DNA from: DATFRX01 sp035630615
Lineage (GTDB): Bacteria > Actinomycetota > Actinomycetes > Propionibacteriales > Nocardioidaceae
Assembly: GCA_035630615.1 (NCBI GenBank)
Contig: DASQKI010000082.1
Span: forward strand, 1 to 36,255
DNA length: 36,255 nucleotides
Direction: 5' to 3'
Shown: piece after piece, positions 1-9,364 of the stretch
Layout: every line of letters starts with the position of its first letter
Position numbering within the stretch: position 1 is the first letter of the stretch
Position numbers and translations under genes: made by a program
The notes under the pieces: model-generated
The model's database searches: none
What the model saw: only the letters and a program-made list of their open reading frames with translations
Told to the model about the DNA's origin: nothing

Positions 1-1752
1 GATCGGCTTGTCTCGCATCAAGAACGAGAACTGCCGCCGATACGCCGCCTCGAACTCCTCGACCATCGCATCCACCGCCCCAATCTCCACGGCGACGGTC
101 GTGTCCGTACCGTCGTAGCGCAGCAACGCCCGGGGCACCGATCGGATCCGGTCGCGCGGAACCCCCTCGTCGATCAGCTCGCGACGCGCGTCTCGCTCCA
201 GGTCCTCGACCACATCGGCGACCCGACCCAACGCATCGTCGGACAGCGGCGCCTCGATGGCCTGCTGCCGCATCGCCGCGACATCGGCGAGGCCCATGCC
301 GTACGCGGACAAGACGCCGGCGAAGGGATGGATCAGGACGGTCGACATGCCGAGAGCGTCGGCGACGGCGCACGCGTGCTGCCCGCCAGCGCCGCCGAAG
401 CTCACGAGCGTGTATTCGGTGACGTCGTAGCCGCGCTGGACCGAGATCTTGTTGATCGCGTTGGCCATGTTGGCGACGGCGATCTCGGCGAACCCGGCGG
501 CCACCTCCTCAGGCGAGCGCTCGTCGCCGGTCTCGTCGCTGATGCGCTCGGCCAGCGCGGCGAACTCGCGCCGGACGACTTCGGCGTCGAGGGGATGCGC
601 GCCGTCGGCACCGAACACGTGCGGGAAGAACTTCGCCTGGATCCGGCCGAGCATCACGTTGGCGTCGGTGACCGTGAGTGGACCGTCGCGCCGATACGAC
701 GCCGGTCCGGGGTCGGCCCCGGCCGACGCCGGACCGACCCGATAGCGGCTGCCGTCGAACTGCAGGATCGACCCACCTCCGGCGGCAACGGTGTGGATGC
801 TCATCATCGGCGCCCGCATGCGTACGCCCGCGACTTGCGTCTCGAGGGCCCGCTCGAATGTCCCCGCGTAGTGCGAGACGTCGGTCGACGTGCCGCCCAT
901 GTCGAAGCCGATCACCTTGTCGTGCCCGGCCGCGGACGCGGTGCGCGCCATGCCGACGACACCGCCGGCCGGGCCGGACAGGATCGCGTCCTTGCCCCGG
1001 AACGAGTGCGCCTCGGTGAGTCCTCCGTTGGACTGCATGAACATCAGACGCGTGTCGCCGAGCTCACCGGCGACGTGGTCGACGTATCGGCGCAGGATCG
1101 GGGACAAGTACGCGTCGACGACGGTCGTGTCGCCGCGGGACACCAGCTTCATCAAGGGGCTGGCCTCGTGTGACGCCGAGACCTGGGTGAAGCCGATCCG
1201 GCGGGCGATGTCGCCGATCGCCGCCTCGTGCTTCGGGTAGCGATAGCCGTGCATGCAGACGACGGCGACGGAGCGGTAGCCGTCGTCGTAGGCCCGTTGC
1301 AGGTCGCGGGATACGGCGTCCTCGTCGAGCGGCGTGACGACCGTACCGTCGGCGTCGACCCGCTCGTCGGCCTCGATGACCTGCGCGTAGACCAGCTCGG
1401 GCGGCACGATCTCGCGGGCGAAGATCCGAGGGCGGTTTTGGTACGCGATGCGCAGGGCGTCGCCGAACCCCTGTGTGATGACGAGGACGGTCGGCTCGCC
1501 AGTGCGCTCGAGCAGCGCGTTGGTCGCGACCGTCGTACCCATCTTGACCGCGCCGATCCGGTCGGTGGGGATCGGCTCGTCGGCCCCGACCGCCAGCAGC
1601 TGTCGGATGCCCTCGACCGCGGCATCGGCATAGCGGTCCGGGTCGGCCGACAGCAGCTTGCGGGCGATGAGGGAGCCGCCCGGTCGCCGCGCCACGATGT
1701 CGGTGAACGTGCCGCCGCGGTCGATCCAAAACTCCCACCGGTCGGTGTCCAT
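1..1752 (-). CDS. Hydantoinase / 5-oxoprolinase (HyuA-type) subunit, 3' end outside window
   Basis: ATP-dependent amidohydrolase family that opens 5-oxoproline or hydantoin rings; the exact substrate cannot be told from sequence. The frame is open from ATG at 1752 to the left edge (584 codons, no stop), so the C-terminus lies outside. The N-terminus reads FWIDRGGTFTDIVA, the family's first nucleotide-binding motif; KMGTTVATNALLER and, mid-protein, KVIGFDMGGTSTDVS (second phosphate-binding motif) and HTVAAGGGSI are also present, as is a late SFGGAGGQHACAVA motif. This is the HyuA/oxoprolinase A organisation; a HyuB-type partner would be expected just to the left. No operon partner is visible upstream: the next gene ends 70 bp away across an inverted repeat. 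Family call is firm, substrate is not. Confidence 0.93.
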   Translation of the reverse strand, partial: MDTDRWEFWIDRGGTFTDIVARRPGGSLIARKLLSADPDRYADAAVEGIRQLLAVGADEPIPTDRIGAVKMGTTVATNALLERTGEPTVLVITQGFGDALRIAYQNRPRIFAREIVPPELVYAQVIEADERVDADGTVVTPLDEDAVSRDLQRAYDDGYRSVAVVCMHGYRYPKHEAAIGDIARRIGFTQVSASHEASPLMKLVSRGDTTVVDAYLSPILRRYVDHVAGELGDTRLMFMQSNGGLTEAHSFRGKDAILSGPAGGVVGMARTASAAGHDKVIGFDMGGTSTDVSHYAGTFERALETQVAGVRMRAPMMSIHTVAAGGGSILQFDGSRYRVGPASAGADPGPASYRRDGPLTVTDANVMLGRIQAKFFPHVFGADGAHPLDAEVVRREFAALAERISDETGDERSPEEVAAGFAEIAVANMANAINKISVQRGYDVTEYTLVSFGGAGGQHACAVADALGMSTVLIHPFAGVLSAYGMGLADVAAMRQQAIEAPLSDDALGRVADVVEDLERDARRELIDEGVPRDRIRSVPRALLRYDGTDTTVAVEIGAVDAMVEEFEAAYRRQFSFLMRDKPI

Positions 1753-1770
1753 GCCTCGAACCTAACGAGT

Positions 1771-1812
1771 TGTCAGGCACATATTGAGCCCCAGGTCCAT
1801 ATGTGCCTGACA
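1771..1812. repeat. 14-bp perfect inverted repeat (14-nt spacer)
   Basis: Arms TGTCAGGCACATAT (1771-1784) and ATATGTGCCTGACA (1799-1812) match perfectly. The repeat lies between the stop of the membrane-protein gene (1823) and the start of the hydantoinase gene (1752), both on the minus strand. There is no U-tract, so it could be an actinobacterial terminator, an operator for the hydantoinase, or a dispersed palindrome. The sequence alone does not decide. Confidence 0.8.
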
Positions 1813-1822
1813 CGTCGCGGGT

Positions 1823-2410
1823 TCAGCGACCACCGCGTACGGCTCGGCGCTCCTCCTCGAGGCGACGCTGGCCGTACTTCGTCCGTCCCCACGGCTTGTA
1901 GACCGCCAACATGGTCGCGAACGTGAGGGCCGTGATCGATACGACCGGCGGGAAGATCAGGTTGGACCGCGCCTGGTCGAGCTCGTGGGGGATCGTGCCC
2001 GGTGTCGCGGCGGCGACCAGGTCCGCGGCCTCGTTGACGCCTGGCCGCAGTAGGACCACGACGAGCGTCGTCAGGACCAGGTTGAGCACCAGCTTCCAGA
2101 ACACCCAGCGATAGCGCAGGATGCCGTACTTGGAGCCCCACCCGAGCAGCAGGCCGGTCGCCAGGCTCAGCAGCCCGAGCGGGACCAGCAGGATCACGGC
2201 AAACATCTCGATCGCGAGGTAGCAGGTCGCGATCGTGCTCGGGTCGTCGCTGGTCAGGCCGGTGAAGGCGAAGACGAACAGCACGAAGTCGACGCCGATC
2301 CAGCCGATCGCCGTGATGATGTGGACCGTCAGGGTGAGTTTGCGCGCCCCGGGCGACAGCCGCCAGGGTCGTTTGGCGGGCCGGGCGAGGGCGCTCTTCG
2401 TTGCGCTCAT
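1823..2410 (-). CDS. Small integral membrane protein, DUF2269-like
   Basis: 195-residue protein starting at ATG 2410 with a basic N-terminus. About four hydrophobic segments are visible: residues ~25-50 (LTVHIITAIGWIGVDFVLFVFAF), ~62-90, ~104-122 and ~150-170. The first carries an HxxxAxGWxG pattern like the DUF2269 / copper-resistance-D-like membrane families. The C-terminus is basic and cytoplasmic-looking. Function is unknown. The gene is flanked by intergenic DNA on both sides and probably forms its own transcription unit. Family placement is tentative; the coding call is supported by hydrophobicity and codon bias. Confidence 0.75.
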   Translation of the reverse strand: MSATKSALARPAKRPWRLSPGARKLTLTVHIITAIGWIGVDFVLFVFAFTGLTSDDPSTIATCYLAIEMFAVILLVPLGLLSLATGLLLGWGSKYGILRYRWVFWKLVLNLVLTTLVVVLLRPGVNEAADLVAAATPGTIPHELDQARSNLIFPPVVSITALTFATMLAVYKPWGRTKYGQRRLEEERRAVRGGR

Positions 2411-2537
2411 GCCTTCGAGGCTCCCGTACCTCGCGGGCGACTACATCCGCCAGGTGGATGATGTTGGCGTACTCCCCCTGGATGACCCAGTCCGCCGGCG
2501 GCCGACCACCTGGTCCGACCGCCGGCGGCCGACCCGG

Positions 2538-3405
2538 TCAGTCGCGGTTGGTGGCGAACGCCTGCAGCTGGGTATAGCTGCCGTTGAAGACGTTTTGGTC
2601 GATCGGGCTCGAGCTGTACTGCCAGACGGTGTAGAAGCCCCAGCAGCACGGCAGCGTGCCCGGGCTCGACGAGTAACGCGCGACCCACAGCGGGTTGGTG
2701 CTGCTGAAGTCACCGCTGACGCACTGGCTCCACCAGCTCGTCGACGTGTAGATCGCCGGCGACTTGTCCCACCGCGCGTGGTAGGTGTTGCTGAAGTCGA
2801 GGATCCACGACGTCATCTGCGACTTGCTCAGGCCGTAGCAGGTCGAACCGTACGGGTTGTATTCCATGTCGAGCGCGCCCGGCAGCGTCTTGCCGTCGCC
2901 CGACCAGCCACCGCCGTGGTCACTGAAGTAGTTGGCCTGCGTGGCGCCGCTCGTCGTGTTGGGCGTGGCGAAGTGGTAAGCGCCGCGGATGAAGCCCTGG
3001 TTGTACGACCCGTTGTACTGCTGGCTGAAGTACGGGTTGGTGTAGTAGGTGCCCTCCGTCGCCTTGACCCAGACGAACCGCTTGCCCTGGCCCCACCAGT
3101 ACGCCCAGTCGACGTTGCCCTGGTGGCCGCTGACGTCGATGCCGTACACCGCCGCGGTCAGGCCGTTGTCGCTTTGGGAACACCATCGGCATGTCCGCGG
3201 TGCCCTCGTGCTTGCGGATCTGCGACCCCATCGGATGGTCGTAGGTCTCGATGTACTGCTGCAGCCGCTGATTCGGCGACCGGCCGTCGTCGGCCGCCGT
3301 TGCGCTCCCGCCTCCCGGCATCAGCCCTCCAGCGACGATCGCGCTGGCGGACAGCAGCAGGGCGGCGGCTAGTCGGCCCCCTCGGGCCCGATGGGTAGTG
3401 GACAT
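2538..3405 (-). pseudogene. Secreted GH25 lysozyme, frameshifted near the signal peptide / catalytic domain junction
   Basis: Glycoside hydrolase family 25 muramidase that would cleave cell-wall peptidoglycan outside the cell. ATG 3405 (preceded by AAAGGG) starts a Sec signal peptide (RLAAALLLSASAIVAGG) and a linker ending MVFPK. The catalytic domain, VYGIDVSGHQG through WVKATEGT, GAYHFA, LDMEY (acidic catalytic pair) and WQYSS, lies in another frame from about 3172 to the stop at 2538. That frame has no start codon of its own apart from a GTG inside the domain (3149). Removing one base around the TTCCCAAAGC run (about 3165-3175) joins both parts into one roughly 288-residue protein of normal GH25 layout. 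It is either a real frameshift or a homopolymer sequencing error. The neighbour at 3518-4197 has the same problem. Confidence 0.85.
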
Positions 3406-3517
3406 GATTGACCCTTTCGGACGACCCCCGTGACGAGCGCGGCCCCCGAGGCCGCATGGAGTTGTGCTGCCGTCCTACCCGCTTTCGGCGCGGTTTATGC
3501 CTGCCGACGTACGCGGG

Positions 3518-4197
3518 TCAGCCGGTCGCGATCGGTGCGGACTCCGGGGCGAGGCAGTTGCGCCGGACGAAGAACCAGTTGTCGGCCGGGGCGCCCAGTC
3601 CGGGAAGGGGTCGCGCACCATCGCCCACATGCCGTTTTCGGTCGTGTAGCGGTAGAGCACGTAGTCGCCGTCGTTGAGCGTCCCGTAGTAGAGGCTGGGC
3701 GTCGTCGCGCCGGTGCCGAAGACGTCGACGTCGCCGAACGCCTGGCCAGCCACGGCCGGATCGCAGTTGGTGTGTCCGTAGTCGATGTGCGCCGGCGACC
3801 CGTCGCCCACGCCCGAGCCCGGCAACGCGTTGACCTCGCTCATGAACGACGTGTACAGGAGGCTCGTCCCGCTCGTCGAGCACAGCGTCTGCGGCGTACC
3901 CGACCCGGCGGCGAGGTTGCCGTTTTGGACCCAGCCGCAGTTGTTGTAGTGGCCGTAGCCGTACCCGTAGGCCCAGCTGCCACTGTCGGAGCTCGGCCGG
4001 TAGGTCGCGTCGAACGTCGAGCCGGCTCGCAGGTGGCCGATAACGTAGCCGCAGCCGGTCGAGCTCGGTGGGCAGTTGCGGACGGACGCGTCGACCGTGC
4101 TGTTGACCTGGTGGCGCGTCGTGGCATCTGCGGTCGCGCCGATCGTGAGGGCGGCCGAGGTCAGGGTGACGGCGAGGACGGTGGCTCGAATGCGCAT
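3518..4197 (-). pseudogene. Secreted SH3-like protein, frameshifted near its C-terminus
   Basis: Exported protein of unknown function. ATG 4197 begins a Sec signal peptide (MRIRATVLAVTLTSAALTIGATADA). The mature part has paired cysteines, a Gly/Tyr/Trp-rich segment (SWAYGYGYGHYNNCGW) and SH3-like strands. As read, the frame runs to 3475 with a tail of Arg/Ser/Pro nonsense after MVRDPFPDW. The neighbouring frame instead gives GAPADNWFFVRRNCLAPES and stops at 3518, a plausible end for an SH3-type domain. One extra G in the GGG run at 3594-3596 (minus strand) would join them as DPFPDWGAPADNW. This is probably a frameshift or sequencing error. Being next to a GH25 lysozyme suggests a cell-wall role, which is inference. 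Confidence 0.75.
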
Positions 4198-4249
4198 GCG
4201 GGGTCCATACCCACCGCGGCGGCGAGCCTAAACGCGCCTGTTGGTGCCG

Positions 4250-4858
4250 CTAGTCACCGGCCGGCGGTGGTGTCCAGACCAGGCCGCTGTTGGTGTTGGC
4301 CTCATAGTCGGCGTCGGGACCGCCCCAGATGATGACCTCGCGTCCCGTCCAGGCGCCGGCGGACGGCTCCGGGAGCGTCGGACAGTCCGGCGCGATGGCG
4401 GTGTCGGCCGGCTCGACAGATGGCTTTTGACGGGTCCCGACCGAGCAGCCCATGTGGTCCGCGATCGCGGCGAGGTCGAGATCCTCGGCGAAGCGGAGCA
4501 CGACGGTGGTGCGTTGCCGAGGCGTCTGCGAGCCCAAGGCCTCGGCGAGCCAAGGGTCGATGCCGTCGACGGACAGTGGCTCGACGGGCTGGTCGGCAAC
4601 CCGGCTGGTCGGCCACTCCCGACGGAGTCGGCGTAGTCGGTCGATGTTGAGTCGGACCAGGACGGCGCGGGCGTACGCGGCGGTCCCGTGGCCGTGGTCG
4701 AGCCGGGTCCACCGCGTACCGACGCGGGCCAGGGTCTCCTGTACGAAGTCCCACGCGTCGTGCTCGTCACGGCTCAGGGCGCGGGCGAGCCCGAGGAGTC
4801 GCGGCAGCTCGACCGCGACGAACTCGTCGAAGTCGACGGCTACCGTCGGTTGGTCCAC
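4250..4858 (-). pseudogene. ECF (SigE-like) sigma factor, damaged in region 4 and fused to a foreign C-terminus
   Basis: Residues 1-135 from GTG 4858 are a typical short ECF sigma factor: DFDEFVAVELPRLLGLARAL, a region-2 helix with DEHDAWDFVQETLARV, and region 4 starting TPRQRTTVVLRFAEDLDLAAIADHMGCSVGT. At that point the frame breaks. The expected recognition helix VKSHLS is read only in the +1 frame (an extra C in the ACCC run at about 4431-4435). The current frame continues into SVEPADTAIAP and WTGREVIIWGG, a Kelch-like motif that I associate with a separate exported or anchored protein, not with sigma factors. The simplest reading is a decayed sigma gene fused by deletion to part of a downstream partner. 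DNA binding at the -35 box should be lost as written. Confidence 0.7.
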
Positions 4859-4900
4859 GCCCTATCTACGCCCGAGCCGGCCAAAAGGTTGAGGCGTTCG

Positions 4901-6874
<1,974 letters not shown>

Positions 6875-6943
6875 GTCGTCTCCCTCACTTCGATGTGTGC
6901 TGCGGTCGCCAGCCCGACTGGGGAAGTCTGCGCCAGGTCGGTT

Positions 6944-6998
6944 TTGGCGCAGGGGTCCCCAGTGCCAAACCTATTGGCGCAGGGGACCCCCGTGCCAA
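6944..6998. repeat. Bipartite palindromic element, copy 1
   Basis: Two near-palindromic 25-bp halves in tandem (6944-6968 and 6974-6998), each beginning TTGGCGCAGGGG and ending TGCCAA around a GGGG/CCCC centre, joined by a linker that includes ACCTA. The element ends 5 bp from the stop codon of the DUF4393 gene and upstream of acsA. A second copy of the same architecture, with the same AACCTATTGG linker, is at 19904-19958, also just after a stop codon. It could be a REP-like element or a double-hairpin terminator. Confidence 0.8.
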
Positions 6999-7003
6999 TC
7001 CGC

Positions 7004-7906
7004 TCATCTGGCGTCCGGCGGTGGCAATTGACTCTCGGCCTCTTCCTCGCTGGCCCGGCTGACCGTTTCGGTCTCGGGCAGCAGGCCGCCCATGGCGACG
7101 AGATTGCGACCGAACGCGGTGAGCTCGATGCTGCGACGGACCGTAGTCCCTCCGCCGGCCTCGGCCATCGCGTCCTGCACCTCGTCTTGGGCTTCGAGCA
7201 CGTCGTACGCGCTCTGGTCGGCCAGCGCCTCGCGTGAAAACCAGATCAGCCCGAGTCGGAAGAGATTGTTCAAGTACGCCGGTACCCGATCGGCGTCGCG
7301 ACAACCCGCGTACCGCGCGATCATCGTGAGTCCCGGTGCGACCAGCCGGCTGCCGACGCCGAACGGGCGCTTGGTGCGGACGTCCACGGCGGCCTGCGGA
7401 CCCTTCTCGGCGAACAGCCGGAGGATCCGGGCCTCGTCTGGATCGAGCTCGCTCAGCAGCCGCACGTAGGCCGGATGGCCGACGCCGCTGTAGTCGACAT
7501 CGGCCGAGGCGGCGAGCAGCGCGGCCAGTCGATCCGGGATCGTCAGGTCGCCTGGCTCACCGGCTCCGTTGCCCTTGGCCCGCTCGCGCATCGTCTTGGG
7601 CATCGGGTCGGCCAGGTCGGTGATGCCGAGCGCCTCGCGGACGGTCTCTCGCGCCTCGGCGCTGATCTGCCGCAGGATCGCGTCGGCCGGCTGCCCGGAG
7701 GTGGCGCCGGTGAGCACGATGTCGCCGAATCGGAGGCTGGTGCTGACGCCCCATCGGCTGGTGCGCCACCAGGCGCTCGCCGACACCTTCGCCAGCTCCG
7801 GTAGGGCCCGCACGACCTTGGTGGGCCGCGCGCCCGCGAAGAGCTCCTTGGCGGCATCGACCTGCCCTTGGCCAGGCTCGTCCGCGTCCTGCGTGCGATG
7901 CGTCAT
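7004..7906 (-). CDS. DUF4393 (Abi-alpha-like) protein
   Basis: 300-residue protein from ATG 7906, chosen because it lies 10 bp after the stop of the DUF445 gene; an upstream start at 7954 would overlap that gene. The sequence has the features of DUF4393, which Pfam lists as Abi-alpha: an N-terminal amphipathic region, a central helical domain (PAYVRLLSELDPDEARILRLFAEKGPQAAVDVR) and a C-terminal winged-helix-like part (YLNNLFRLGLIWFSREALADQSAYDVLEAQDEV, then SIELTAFGRNLVAMGGLLPE). There is no signal peptide. It is probably co-transcribed with the membrane protein upstream. The abortive-infection label comes from the family name only; a phage-defence role here is unproven. Confidence 0.8.
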   Translation of the reverse strand: MTHRTQDADEPGQGQVDAAKELFAGARPTKVVRALPELAKVSASAWWRTSRWGVSTSLRFGDIVLTGATSGQPADAILRQISAEARETVREALGITDLADPMPKTMRERAKGNGAGEPGDLTIPDRLAALLAASADVDYSGVGHPAYVRLLSELDPDEARILRLFAEKGPQAAVDVRTKRPFGVGSRLVAPGLTMIARYAGCRDADRVPAYLNNLFRLGLIWFSREALADQSAYDVLEAQDEVQDAMAEAGGGTTVRRSIELTAFGRNLVAMGGLLPETETVSRASEEEAESQLPPPDAR

Positions 7907-7916
7907 CGTCTCGACT

Positions 7917-9215
7917 CTATGCCCCGAAGATGACCAGGTGCGCAAGACCAGCAACGATGCCGAGCACGGCGCCGTGCAGGATCAGCAGCCACTCGTCTTC
8001 CTTGATCGCCGATCGCAGCATCTCGGCGAAATCCGGCGGAGACAGCTTGCGCGTACGGTCGGCGATCAGCTGTCTGATGTTGGCCGACTGCCGACGGTTG
8101 AAGTCTTCGTCGAGCAGCTTGGCACTGGTCAGGTTTGTCGCCTCGGACGCCATCGACTGGGCGATCGTGTCGTAGGTCTCGGTGCCCGTCGCCGCTCGCA
8201 CCGGCCGTCGCGCGACACCAACTGCCTGGTCGACCGCCGGACGCAGGTGTGTCTCGATCATCTTCCGGGTGCGGTCGCTGCGCGGTCCTTGAAACAGCTC
8301 GCGTCCGATGTTTTGCAGCGTGATGATGCGGTCGGCGACGATCCCCGCCCACACGTCGGCGGCTCCGTCCTGGCGTCGGATGAACAGGCCCTGCATCGTG
8401 AGCGGCCCGATCCGTACCGGATTCGCCGGCTCGAAGATGACCGTGATGGCGAGCCAGTTGGTGATGTACCCGATGATCGCGCCGCACAGGGGGACCAGCC
8501 ACCAAACCGGGTACGCCACGGTCAGCAAGAGCAACGGAAGTCCGAGTATGAATCCGAAGAGGAAGCCGAAGTGAATGATCAGTCGGAGCTCGCGACGCCC
8601 GATCTCCTGGAAGATCGTGTTGGCCAGCGTCGGGTCGTCCTCCATGTAGCCGATCACCATCAGCTTGACGTCGAGGAGCTGGTCGATGTTGGCGCCGATC
8701 CTGTTGGTCACGTCGTTCACGATCGCCGGCAGCCGAGACTCGACGCGGGCATGGATGGCATGGCGGAGCGGCTCGGGCAGGTTGGCCCAGGTCGCCGGAT
8801 AGTGCTGTCGCATGATCCGGTCGACCATCGCGTGGACCTCGTCGCGCGAGCTGGTGAGCAGGTGCTCCGAGATCGCGGTGGGGTCGAGCTGCTCGTAAAA
8901 CTCCGACTGGGTGCCGAGTTTGGTGAGGCCCTTGTCGATCGCGATGCTGCCCATCTTGGCCGCGCGGGACGGGATAATCCCCTGCCAGCCGATTCGGCCG
9001 AGACTGAGGCCGAGCGGCACTTCGAGCACGCGGCGGGGGAACAGGTGCGACAGCGTCTTCAGGCCCGGGACCCGGACGCCGCGAAACCGGATCGGGTAGA
9101 AGAGCATCAAGACGCCGGTCCAGTTGGTCACCCACCCGATCACCCCGGTGAAGATCGGTACCGAGAGGTACTTGATCCATCCCTCGGTGTGCCACATCGG
9201 GATCAGCGCATCCAT
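7917..9215 (-). CDS. DUF445 family membrane protein
   Basis: 432 residues from ATG 9215. An N-terminal membrane segment (VPIFTGVIGWVTNWTGVLMLFYPI) is followed by a conserved stretch (GWQGIIPSRAAKMGSIAIDKGLTKLG), a long helical region, a central hydrophobic pair (LIIHFGFLFGFILGLPLLLLTVAYPVWWLVPLCGAIIGYITNWLAI) in which the GxxTNWxAI motif recurs, and a C-terminal membrane helix ending at the stop. The twice-repeated G-x-x-TNW motif is the hallmark of DUF445 (YheB-like). Biochemical function is unknown. It is the first gene of a two-gene operon with the DUF4393 gene, with a 10-bp gap. Confidence 0.9.
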   Translation of the reverse strand: MDALIPMWHTEGWIKYLSVPIFTGVIGWVTNWTGVLMLFYPIRFRGVRVPGLKTLSHLFPRRVLEVPLGLSLGRIGWQGIIPSRAAKMGSIAIDKGLTKLGTQSEFYEQLDPTAISEHLLTSSRDEVHAMVDRIMRQHYPATWANLPEPLRHAIHARVESRLPAIVNDVTNRIGANIDQLLDVKLMVIGYMEDDPTLANTIFQEIGRRELRLIIHFGFLFGFILGLPLLLLTVAYPVWWLVPLCGAIIGYITNWLAITVIFEPANPVRIGPLTMQGLFIRRQDGAADVWAGIVADRIITLQNIGRELFQGPRSDRTRKMIETHLRPAVDQAVGVARRPVRAATGTETYDTIAQSMASEATNLTSAKLLDEDFNRRQSANIRQLIADRTRKLSPPDFAEMLRSAIKEDEWLLILHGAVLGIVAGLAHLVIFGA

Positions 9216-9297
9216 CGCAGATCACCTCGCCGGCTCCGGGTCGGCGTCAAGGTATCGCGGCCTGCGACGACCCGTCACTGGCGGCGTCATGCTCGAA

Positions 9298-9347
9298 TTC
9301 CGAGTTGTGGTCGGTGCTGGAGGGATTAGACCGACCACAACTCGGAA
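9298..9347. repeat. 18-bp perfect inverted repeat
   Basis: Arms TTCCGAGTTGTGGTCGGT (9298-9315) and its exact complement (9330-9347) flank a 14-nt loop. It lies between the start of the DUF445 gene (9215) and the stop of the symporter gene (9365), i.e. just downstream of the symporter on the minus strand. The position suits a terminator, but there is no U-run. The rest of 9216-9364 shows nothing else recognisable. Confidence 0.85.
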
Positions 9348-9364
9348 CTCTTACGGGCCCCGTT

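Noticed and set aside
3160..3180. Programmed +1 frameshift in the GH25 lysozyme
   Set aside because: The CCCAAA run could be slippery, but secreted lysozymes are not known to use recoding, and two neighbouring genes have similar breaks, so mutation or sequencing error is the simpler reading.
3475..3517. C-terminal tail of the SH3-like protein as read in the uninterrupted frame
   Set aside because: It is Arg/Ser/Pro-rich with no structure, whereas the neighbouring frame gives a Trp/Phe/Cys-containing end consistent with the domain.
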